Assembly: GCA_001897795.1 (NCBI GenBank)
Contig: MKUL01000037.1
Location: 1 to 64,000 of the forward strand
Reading direction: 5' to 3'
Length of the DNA: 64,000 nucleotides
From: Alphaproteobacteria bacterium 41-28
GTDB taxonomy: Bacteria > Pseudomonadota > Alphaproteobacteria > UBA9655
The notes under the pieces were generated by a model. It ran no database searches and was not told the origin of the DNA. It saw only the letters and a program-made list of their open reading frames with translations. Of the stretch, positions 48,872-58,200 are shown piece by piece. Numbering within the stretch: position 1 is the stretch's first letter; every line of letters starts with the position of its first letter. A program made the position numbers and the translations under genes.

Positions 48872-49303
48872 TTAAAGCTTACACTCATTTTTGATTTCAT
48901 CAACAACCTTTTGTTCTCTTGCGATATAGGTTTGAAAAGGACGGAGAGTAAAAGTCCTAGGAATTAAGGATTCAGAAGATATCCGGGAAAATGTTGCCCC
49001 ATAGGCCGTAACTCCCTCGAGATGGAAGCCATCAATATCATGACACGTTTCAGGACGAATGATTTTATGATTGATCCACATAGACCAATGGTTTTGATCT
49101 ATATAAAGAAGGGCTGAAAGATGAAGATTTAAGCTATGAGGTTGTTCATCAAGTTGATCTTCACGAATAGATTTGATGTCTTCCTCCGTAAAAAAAAGAG
49201 AAGGGTAAGCAAAAAGTTCATTCCCCCATACAGATAAGATAACACTTATGAAGGCCTTAGCTTTCATCGTTTTTTCCTCCCATAGAAACCCATTCAAACA
49301 CAA
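48872..49303 (-). CDS. exported protein at the end of a T2SS/MSHA-like operon
   Basis: LHLSALLYIDQNHWSMWINHKIIRP resembles GspB/MshK-type LSGI.Y.D...W..W.NG. Confidence 0.5.
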   Translation of the reverse strand: MCLNGFLWEEKTMKAKAFISVILSVWGNELFAYPSLFFTEEDIKSIREDQLDEQPHSLNLHLSALLYIDQNHWSMWINHKIIRPETCHDIDGFHLEGVTAYGATFSRISSESLIPRTFTLRPFQTYIAREQKVVDEIKNECKL

Positions 49304-49787
49304 GTTTTCCTACCACAAAATTTGGATGTACCCCTTTTTCGAGAATAAACTCATTGGGTCTAAGGATTCCTGGGAATCCTTCCAAAAGCGATTCGACAAA
49401 TTCATAGATGTCCGTGTCAAGAAGGGCACCTACTTCCACCACAATTTTGGTGACTTTGAAATTATTCGCTTCCCTCAGCGTTTCAGGTTCAAAAGTATAC
49501 CGAACATCATTTAAAGAACCACGTCGTTTTTCTAAAACCTCTCCCGCAATGAGACGACTTTTAGAAATGAACCATCCTTTTTCCGCCAAAAAATCCAATT
49601 CTTTTTGATGGATCTTTAGAAACGTTAAATCGTCCTCCAAGATTTTCAGATGACGTTGCAGGGTATTTTTTTCTGTTGCTGATTGTGTAAAATAAGTTTC
49701 TTGAGTGTTTTTAAAATCTATGGCTACCCAAAGACAGATGATGAGTCCACAACTCAAGCCGAATACAAGAAAGAGTTCTCGTTTCAT
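49257..49787 (-). CDS. PilO/GspM-like inner-membrane protein
   Basis: Single N-terminal TM and coiled coil; overlaps both neighbours in an operon with gspE/F. Confidence 0.5.
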   Translation of the reverse strand: MKRELFLVFGLSCGLIICLWVAIDFKNTQETYFTQSATEKNTLQRHLKILEDDLTFLKIHQKELDFLAEKGWFISKSRLIAGEVLEKRRGSLNDVRYTFEPETLREANNFKVTKIVVEVGALLDTDIYEFVESLLEGFPGILRPNEFILEKGVHPNFVVGKLVFEWVSMGGKNDES

Positions 49788-51079
49788 AAAAAGACGATCC
49801 TGATTTGCGCGAGAGGGAGAGCAGTATTTGAAGGGCTTTTAAAAATCTCATGGGTGCTGCTATTAAAAGGAGCTTCCAACACCTGAACCTGACTTTTAGG
49901 AAATGCGCGTTTACAAGAGGCGAGAAATATCTCGAATCGACTAGCAAGGAGTTCTCCCGTTTTATCTTCCATTAAAAAACCAATGATCATTTCAAGTTCT
50001 TGTCCATGGTGCCACCTTAAATTTTCGAGACGGATTTTATGCTCCTTTAATAAGACAGCCAGCCTTTCGAAAGTTTGTAGGGGATTTACCGCATGGGATT
50101 TAAGCTGATGATAGTGCTCTTGGGTTCTGCGCAAAGTCACCATATCCTTATCCTGTAATCGAGACTTGAGAGGATGAGCTTCACTTTTCAAACCCTCAAT
50201 TTCAGCCAAAAGAACGAGGGCTTTTGTTTTATAATCAAGACCTTGATAAATATTCATTCCTGTAAACAGCAAAGAGCTTAAAAGAACTATCCCCGCTCCC
50301 CCACGCACCCATAAACTTTGTAAAGGTGAATCTCGATTAAGCACAAGGGAAGGATGCTTTTGGATAGCAAGAAAACGAATGAAATCTTTTGGATCGGTTA
50401 AGGTTGTGACATGGTCAAGAAGAGAAGGGGTCTTTTTTACCAGACTGAGAACATGGAGGTTCTCATGGATATTAGGGTAGTTGCGACTCAGAAAGTGCAA
50501 AGAAGACTTGAGGTCTTCTTCTTCCTGTGAAAGGCGGGAGAGCAAAAGCCTGTTTCCTTTGAAAATCACATGACGCGTTTCAGAGGAGGAAGCAGTTGGA
50601 TAAAGGAGCATTTGATAACCATCCGAAGCTGATAAATGCTTTTTCAAAAAATTCCCTGCTTCAAGAGGAACGAAAAATACACTCATGGGATTAATGAGGG
50701 ATTTTGCCCATAAAAGCCAATGGATTAAAGAATCATTTGGAGGAATATGGACCCACCTGAAGTAAGTCTCTTTATCCTGCTTTAAAAAATGATACCCAGC
50801 GAACCCTCCCTGTGTTCGCCATTCAGCTTTTTTATGGATGAGAAAACGAATTCGATCCCAGGGAGGAAGAGGAGGAAGCTTTTCCTCTCGAACATCCTGG
50901 TGACTCCGATCAATTAAAAGACGAAGGGGAATCTTTGGAGCACGGATGAGCACATTTTGAAGGTCTCGTTGGGCATCTTCAGAAGTGCCTTTAAAAGTAT
51001 AAAGTTTTTCCTGGGGTCCCCTGAATAAGACAACCTCGTCATCGGTTAGATATAAAAGAAATTTTTCTTCCATCTTCAA
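49784..51079 (-). CDS. GspL/PilN-like bitopic assembly protein
   Basis: 431 aa, single internal TM (WVRGGAGIVLLSSLLFTGMNIY) and coiled coil; 4-nt overlaps in the operon. Confidence 0.45.
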   Translation of the reverse strand: MKMEEKFLLYLTDDEVVLFRGPQEKLYTFKGTSEDAQRDLQNVLIRAPKIPLRLLIDRSHQDVREEKLPPLPPWDRIRFLIHKKAEWRTQGGFAGYHFLKQDKETYFRWVHIPPNDSLIHWLLWAKSLINPMSVFFVPLEAGNFLKKHLSASDGYQMLLYPTASSSETRHVIFKGNRLLLSRLSQEEEDLKSSLHFLSRNYPNIHENLHVLSLVKKTPSLLDHVTTLTDPKDFIRFLAIQKHPSLVLNRDSPLQSLWVRGGAGIVLLSSLLFTGMNIYQGLDYKTKALVLLAEIEGLKSEAHPLKSRLQDKDMVTLRRTQEHYHQLKSHAVNPLQTFERLAVLLKEHKIRLENLRWHHGQELEMIIGFLMEDKTGELLASRFEIFLASCKRAFPKSQVQVLEAPFNSSTHEIFKSPSNTALPLAQIRIVFL

Positions 51080-52272
51080 TAATCTACCGTAGAAAGAGTA
51101 TCATAGAGGGGTAAAAAAATTGAATAAATAACCCATGCCATCACACATCCAACACTTAAAATCATAAAGGGTTCAATAAGCCCCACCACATAATCCACAT
51201 TACGTTTGAGAGTTGCATCGAAGTAGTCTTTCATATGCGATAGTGTTTTTTGAAGAGAACTCGTTTGCTCTCCGACTTTCACCATGCGCACAACCATGGA
51301 GGGAAAAACACCCACCTTTTGAAAGGCGCCTGAGAGTGAAAAACCCTCTCTCACAAGCGTCTCCGCATTTTCAAGAGCCGCATACATTTGCCCCGGCTTG
51401 AGGGATTTGCGCGCCGACTGAAGAGATTGGAGAATATCAATCCCACCCCCAAACATAACGGCAAAAATGTGGCAAAAGCGAGCAAGAGATATCATTTTTC
51501 GTAATGGGCCAATCAGGGGAATTGTATCTAAAAGTCTGTCTTTCCAAAGGTGTCCCTTTGGATGATATTTAAAAAATGCAACTGAAAGGGTGGTAAGTAT
51601 CCCCAACATTGCAAGGATGAGAAAAAAGTGATCGGAGCAAAAACCTGAGAAAGACAGGAGAAAAAAAGTTGTGACAGGAATTTCCGCCCCGGAGTTTTGA
51701 ATAAACTTTACAAGTCCCGGAACCAAAACTGTCATTAAAATAAAGACAACGGTGAGGAGAACGATGGCCATGATTAAAGGATAACGAAGAGCTTTAAAGG
51801 TTTGGGCTTGAACCTCATCCACCCATTTTAAATGTCGGAAAAGATGCTGATAGGCAAAGGAAAGATTCCCGGTTTTCTCGCCAACAGCCACAAGCCCAAC
51901 AAAAACGGAATCAAAAACGGATGGATGTTTGGCAAGGGCATTTGAGAATAAAAGTCCACATTCAACATCTTTGATGACCTCAATGAGGATAGATTGGAGC
52001 TTGGGTGCGCTGCAAACATGCCGCAATTCAATCAGGCTTTCTTTCAAAGGAATTCCTGCATTTTCAAACTGTTCCAAATGAAGACAAAGATCCATTAAAG
52101 CTTGTGATTTGACTTTTCGTGAGAAAAAACATGAGATATCTACAGAATAGGAAATAAGTGAAAGGCCAAGAGTTCGAACGTGGCCTTTGAGATCCGAGGG
52201 GGAAGAGACCTCTAAAATTCCTTTTTGAAGAAGGCCATCTTTTCCAACAGCTTTATAACGATAACGCATCAC
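51076..52272 (-). CDS. gspF: type II secretion / type IV pilus inner-membrane protein GspF/PilC
   Basis: YRYKAVGKDG, LEQFENAGIPLKESL, VAVGEKTGNLS, VKVGEQTSSL. Confidence 0.92.
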   Translation of the reverse strand: MMRYRYKAVGKDGLLQKGILEVSSPSDLKGHVRTLGLSLISYSVDISCFFSRKVKSQALMDLCLHLEQFENAGIPLKESLIELRHVCSAPKLQSILIEVIKDVECGLLFSNALAKHPSVFDSVFVGLVAVGEKTGNLSFAYQHLFRHLKWVDEVQAQTFKALRYPLIMAIVLLTVVFILMTVLVPGLVKFIQNSGAEIPVTTFFLLSFSGFCSDHFFLILAMLGILTTLSVAFFKYHPKGHLWKDRLLDTIPLIGPLRKMISLARFCHIFAVMFGGGIDILQSLQSARKSLKPGQMYAALENAETLVREGFSLSGAFQKVGVFPSMVVRMVKVGEQTSSLQKTLSHMKDYFDATLKRNVDYVVGLIEPFMILSVGCVMAWVIYSIFLPLYDTLSTVDY

Positions 52273-53966
52273 ATTCCTTGTCGCAAATCAACGGCAGTCA
52301 AGACTTCTTCAAGGCTTGTATCTCCATTTAAAACCCGATGTCGGGCATCTTGTTCCATAGGGATATACCCCTTTTTTTGTGCCAACGTTTTGAGTGGTGT
52401 TCTTGAAGATGTTGAGATGAGAAGTTCATCGAGTTCGGGATCAAAGACCAAAATTTCAGCAATGGCAAGGCGTCCCCGATATCCTGTTCCCCGACAGATT
52501 TCGCATCCTTTCGAGCTAAAAAGACGATGAGGGGTTTTGAGTCCCAGGAGGATAGCTTCATATGGACTCATTTTCGTTTCCCGCTTACAGAGAGAACATA
52601 GTTTCCGGACAAGTCGTTGAGCAACAACAGCCATCACGTTACCCGCAAGCATGGGTCGGGTAAGACCTAAATCGATTAAACGGGGGAGTGAGCCTAAAGC
52701 ATCGTTGGTATGAAGCGTGGAGAAAACTTGATGACCTGTCATCGCAGCTCGTAAGGCCATTTGAGCCGTACTTGAGTCCCGTATTTCTCCGATAAGGATG
52801 ATATCTGGATCTTGCCTTAAAATCGAGCGAACTCCTTCCGTAAAGTCCATTCCCCCTTGGTCTCTAACATCCGATTGACGGATAAGAGGGAGTTGGTATT
52901 CAACGGGCTCTTCTAACGTCATAATATTCAGTTGAAGGGTGCTGATATGACTGAGCATAGAATAAAGGGAGGTTGTCTTCCCACATCCCGTCGGTCCTGT
53001 AATAATAAAAATCCCTTCTGGTCGCTGCAGAGCTTTTTTTATCTGACAAATGACATCTTCTGAATACCCAAGCTCATCAAGAGAAAGGAGAGAACGGTTT
53101 TTATCTAAAATCCGGACAACAATATTTTCTCCATGAACCGTTGGGTGAGACGCAACCCTGAGGTCAATCTCTCGAGATCCCACATAAAAAGTCATACGGC
53201 CATTTTGGGGACGTCGTGATTCTGCTATGTTCATGTTCGACATAACCTTCAGCCGCACACAAATGGCAGGCCAATAGGTTGTATGAAGGGTGCATATTTG
53301 AGACAAAATGCCATCAATTCGATAACGAAGGCGCATAAAAGCGCCTTCAGGCTCAAAGTGAATATCTGAAGCCTCTCGCTTAACCGCATCCATCAGAATA
53401 GCATTAACTAAACGAACCGTGGGATTGACATAATCGTCTCTTGTAACCGAGACAGGGGCTGCAACTTCTACCTCGCGTAAAAGTCACGGAATTGATAACT
53501 CATAGCCATAATATCCATCAATGGCGTCATGGATATCAGATTCCACTGCGATAAGAGGGATGACTTTTTGAACAGAGGGGATTTTATGGTTTAAATAATC
53601 GAGAGCCGGCAGGTTGTAGATGTCTGCTATGGCTACCCGCAGAACGCCTTCATCCAGGGAAAGGGGGACAAGACAAAACTGTTCTGCCACTTCACGTGGG
53701 ATCACACTTCTGAGGGAAGGATCGAGAAGAATTTGTTTTAGGGTGATTTTGTCATAGCCCATTGTTAAGGAAAGCGCTTCCGTAAGAGCGGCTTCACTGA
53801 TAAACCCCAAATTGATTAAGCATTCTTCGAAAGTGGTGCCTTTGAGATGTTGCTCTTTAAGGGCTACATCTACTTGATCCTGTGACAAAATCCCTTTCCG
53901 CAGAAGCATTGAAGCCAAGGTTTGAGAAAGAGAGATAATCGATTTTTTAGTAGCCGTTTGTCCCAC
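52269..53966 (-). pseudogene. gspE: GspE/PilB-type ATPase interrupted by a single in-frame TGA
   Basis: N-terminal MshEN domain (53484-53966) continues in the same frame through TGA at 53484-53486 into LLREVEVAAPVSVTRDDYVNPTVRLVNAILMDAVKREASDIHFEPEG...GPTGCGKTTSLY (52269-53393). Confidence 0.88.
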
Positions 53967-54292
53967 AGTACCTTCCCGACTGCTTCTTTTTTATATACGA
54001 GATGCCCATTTCGAGATCGTTTCCCTCATTTTCGTATAGCTTGTACTCTTTAGCCTAGTCTCCAATCAAGCCGGGGGAATTTAAGCGTGTACCTACATAT
54101 TTGCTTAAAGCTATTTTTTATGTTTTGTTTTTAATTTAATCTTTTATGATGTGTAATGCAAACATATTTGGTGAATCGCTTGACCTGGACTAGCAGAGAA
54201 CACGACATCTAACCAATTCGAGATATATGGTCGAATAGGGCAGACCATCATGGGGAGGACTTGAAACACCTGAATATAATCCATTTCCTACG

Positions 54293-54322
54293 CTCAATTT
54301 GTTTCACGTGAAACAAATTGAG
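54293..54322. promoter_or_regulatory. parS site within 30-bp perfect palindrome
   Basis: CTCAATTTGTTTCACGTGAAACAAATTGAG; core 54300-54315. Confidence 0.9.
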
Positions 54323-54351
54323 TATTAATGAGTGTAGTATATGGCCATTGG

Positions 54352-54660
54352 ATTGCTCAACCTGCTTTCGCAAAGTTCGCAAAGCTTGTCCCCGTGAAAA
54401 CGGGAGACGACTTATTAGTTCCCCACTTTCGTGGGGACAAGCATTGCGGGGAGTATAACGACGAAGTAGTCTCATTTGAACAAAAAATAGATTGTTTCGG
54501 GCTATCGCCCTCGCAATGACAATTTTGGGGTAGTAGGTGTATACTCATAACCGTCATTGCGAGCCCCAAAGGAGTGAAGCAATCTCGTTGGAATAAGAAA
54601 AGATTGATTCTTCGTGTTATCGCAGGATTTGCAATGACGGAGTAAGGAAGTCGTCATTGC
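54352..54660. repeat. cluster of family A intergenic repeats
   Basis: ATTGCTCAACCTGCTTTCGCAAAG..., GATTGTTTCGGGCTATCGCCCTCGCAATGACAA, CGTCATTGCGAGCCCCAAAGGAGTGAAGCAATC. Confidence 0.75.
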
Positions 54661-54698
54661 TGTAAAGGTTAGATAATTCGTTTATAGACTTCCTTCCA

Positions 54699-54908
54699 GT
54701 GTCATCCTTGGTAAGAAAAGCTTTGCTTTTCGCGAAGCGAAAGCATTAGTTTTCTTGACCGAGGATCTCTCGTTTGGGTCTTCATAAAAAATGTGCAAAT
54801 ATTTTTCTATTCATCAAGGGATCCTCGGCCAAGAAATGCTAAAGTTTTCCCGTGGAAAACAAGCATTTCTTGCCAAGAGCTTGCCCTTGCGAAGGCGAGG
54901 GATGACAC
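54699..54908. repeat. family B palindromic repeat
   Basis: GTGTCATCCTTGGTAAGAAAAGC...CTTGACCGAGGATC...GGATCCTCGGCCAAGAAATGC...GCATTTCTTGCCAAGAG...GATGACAC. Confidence 0.8.
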
Positions 54909-54959
54909 TACTTTGGGGGATTACGCAGGGTTTGTAAAAGAATTAACTAACCTTTACAA

Positions 54960-55080
54960 TTGCGAGAAGTGTGAACTTCGAAGCAATCTCTTTCCTCACA
55001 CAAACGGTGTCAAGCGAAACTTTCGTAAAGGTTCAATGAGATTGCTTCGGCTTTTTCAAAGCCTCGCAATGACGGTGGAA
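54960..55080. repeat. family A intergenic repeat
   Basis: TGCGAGAAGTGTGAACTTCGAAGCAATCTC...GAGATTGCTTCGGCTTTTTCAAAGCCTCGCAATGACGG. Confidence 0.75.
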
Positions 55081-55146
55081 GTAGAGGACGGTGGAGGTAG
55101 GATTCGCAGACGGTATGAGGAGATCGCCGCCCGGCTTACTCAGCTC

Positions 55147-55192
55147 AAAAAAAAGGGTACTCATGACATCTTTTGTCAGAGTACCCTCTCTT
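55147..55192 (-). terminator. intrinsic terminator of the 1635-aa gene
   Basis: Inverted repeat GGGTACTC...GAGTACCC, followed on the minus strand by a T-run (A-run on +). Confidence 0.8.
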
Positions 55193-55212
55193 TGCTTTAA
55201 CTACGGCCTAAG

Positions 55213-58200
55213 TTATGGCTGTCTTCTACGATGACGAGTTGTTCTCCTCGCAGAGACTCTCTTTCCAACACGCTTTGCACGCGTCTTCCGAGTAGCTCTC
55301 CTTGAAGTAGCCTTCCTTGCATGAGCTTTTCTTGCATGACGAGCTATTGGTCTTGCACCACGCTTCTTCGTACGTGCTGTCTTCCGAGCAGCTCTTGAAG
55401 ATACGGTTGGACGAGCTTTCCTCCCCCGACGCGTTGTTGATTTTGCACCGCGCGCACGTGTAGCCTTTCTTGCCGCACGTCTACCTGCAGGTGTTTTAGC
55501 TGCTGCCGCCCTACGCGCTGCGTCTGCTGCTGCACGCCGAGCTGCATCTGCTGCCGCTGCATCCGCTGCACGTCGAGCTGCATCTGCATCAGCTGCACGT
55601 CGAGCTACATCTGCTGCCGCTGCAAGTCGAGCTACGTCAGCTGCCGCTCTAAGTCGAGCTGCATCGGCTGCTGCTGCTTCTGCTGCAAGTCGAAGTCTTT
55701 CAGCTTCAGCTGCAACTCGCGTTGCTTCTGCTGCTGCTGCTTCAGCTGCATGTCTAGCTCTGTTAGCCTCCGCTGCAACTCGCGCTGCTTCTGCTGCTGC
55801 TACTTCTCCTTCAAGTCGTAATCTGTCAGCTTCTGCTGCAACTCGTAATGCTTCAGCTGCTGCCGCTTCTCCTTCAAGTCTTACTCTTTCAGCTGCTTCT
55901 GCTTCTGCTAAAACCCGAGCTGCTTCAGCTTCTCCAGCAAGTCGAACTCTTTCTACTTCTTGCCGAGCTCTTTCTGCTTCTGCCGCCGGGTCAGCTAAAG
56001 CGCCAGCTGCAACAAGTATTGCTACTTGCCGATTTCTTTCTGCTTCTGCTGCAACTCGTAATGCTTCAGCTGCCGCTTCCGCCACCGCATCCCCTGCGCC
56101 CTGAGCTGCAACAACTGCTGCTGCATGTCGAGCTATATCAGCTTCTGCTAAAAGACGAGCTGCTTCTGCCCCCGGATCAGCTGCAGCGCCAGCTGCAGCA
56201 AGTATTCCTACTTGCCGAATTCTTTCAGCTTCTGCTGCTTCTGCTTCGCCTATAAGCCGTAATCTGTTAACTTCTGCTGCAGCGCGGCGACCTTCAGCTG
56301 TTGCTGCTTCTCCTGCACGTAGAGCTCCTTCTGCTGCTGCCGCATCGCGGGCCACTACTGCCGCTGCCGCATCTGCTTCAAGTCGAGCTCTGTCAGCTGC
56401 TGCCGCATCGCGGGCCATTACTGCCGCTGCCGCATCTGCTTCAAGCCGAGCTCTGTCAGCTGCTGCTGCTTCAGCTGCAAGACGGCGTTCTTCAGCTTCT
56501 ACAGCCAGACGGGCTCTATTTGCTTCTGCTTCAGCTTCTACACGCCTAGCTCTTTCCACTTCTTCAGCTGCTAAAGTTGCAATTCGTTCTGCATCAATTG
56601 CCGCTGCTGCCGCTGCTTCTTCTGCTGCAACCCGATCTCTTTCTGCAGCTAACAACCGAACTCTTTCTGCTTCTGCTGCAACTCGCACTGCTTCTGCTTC
56701 AGCTGCTTCAGCTGTGAGCCGAAGTCTGTCTGCTTCTGCTGCATCCCGAGCTCTTACTGCCGCCGCTGCTTCTCCTGCAAGTCGAATTCTTTCTGCTTCT
56801 TGCCGAGCTCTTTCTGCCTCTGCCGCCGGGTCAGCTAAAGCGCCAGCTGCAACAAGTATTTCTACTTGCCGATCTCTTTCTGCTTCTGCTCGACCTCGAT
56901 CTGCTTCTGCTGCCACTTCTGCCACGGCATCACCTGCACCCTGAGCTGCAACAACTGCTGCTGCATGTCGAGCTATGTCAGCTTCTGCTAAAAGACGAGC
57001 TGCTTCTGCCACCGGGTTAGCTGCAGCGCCAGCTGCAGCAAGTATCCCTACTTGCCGAATTCTTTCAGCTTCTGCTGCCGCTGCTGCTGCTTCAAATCGA
57101 TTTCTTTCTGCTTCAGCTGCTTCAGCTGCAAGTCGAGCTGCCTCAACGCCTCCTGCAAGCCGAGCTGCTTCTGCTGCTGCTCTCAGCCGATCCGCTTCTG
57201 CTGCTGCTTCAATTGCATCTGCTAATGCAATCCGAATTCTTTCTTCATCTGATACAACACGTTCACGTCGAAGTCTCGCTGCCTCGTCCAACCGAATTCT
57301 CTCAAGTTCTGCTCTCACACGATCTTCTTCTGCAAGACGATCTCTCTCTGCTGCTCCAACTCGAAGTCTCTCTTCTTCTTCGGCTAAACGATCTCTGTCT
57401 ACTGCTTCACCCGCTAAACGACGAGCCTCTGCTAGTTCACCCGCAATCCAGTCTCTGTCTCTTTCGGCATTTGCTGCTGCAGCTGCATGCGCATCTCTAT
57501 TTCTTACGGCTTCATCAAATAGAGCATGTTGTGTATTATCTTCCCCTAGAAGTCGATCTCTTTCTGCTTCCGCTTCTCCAGCTAAACGCATAGCCTCATT
57601 AGCTTCTGCATTACGACCGTGGCGTCTATGCTCTGCTGCAACATATTCTAGCCGATTTTTTTCTCCGTCTGCAATATCAGCAGCTGTTCTTAACACAATC
57701 CCTTGTTTATCTGCTGCAGCACATGCAGATTCAGCTGCTTCAGTTTCTGCTCTAAATCGAACTATACTTGCTTCTGCTGCTGCAAGTGTTGCTTCTGCTG
57801 CTGCAACTGCTAGTCGAGGTGCGTCAGGAGTTCCGGCAGCTGTAGCTGCAGCTAATGCATTTGTTGCCACCCGTGCTGCTTCTGTTGCCACCCGTGCGGC
57901 TTCAGTTGCCATCCGTGCCGCGGCAGCTGTAAGTCGAGACACAAAAGCTGCTTCTCCCGCTGTAGCTTCAAGCATAACTCTTTCTGCTACTACTTCCTGG
58001 CGAGCTGCTTCTTCAACTTCACCTAGCAATCGATCTCTTGCTCCTTCCGCTACCCCAGCTAAACGTAGCGCTTCATCAGCTTCCGCGTCACGGGTGGCAA
58101 ATCGCTCAATCGCTTCAATATCCAGTTGGAAACGTCTTTCTACATCTGCTGCTTTAGCATGTGCCTGTAATTGAACTTTTGCTGCTACCGCTGCTTGAAA

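Noticed and set aside
53484-53486. TGA recoding as Trp or Sec to explain the gspE interruption
   Set aside because: tkt and the AsmA-like gene clearly stop at TGA, and no conserved Cys/Sec position is expected here; a nonsense mutation is simpler
56975-58174. 399-aa + strand ORF (MSASAKRRAASATG...) and other long + strand ORFs across 55.8-58.9 kb
   Set aside because: Antisense shadows of the low-complexity Ala/Glu/Arg-rich minus-strand gene; composition (Leu/Gln or Ser/Ala runs) follows directly from the repeated GCT/GCA codons
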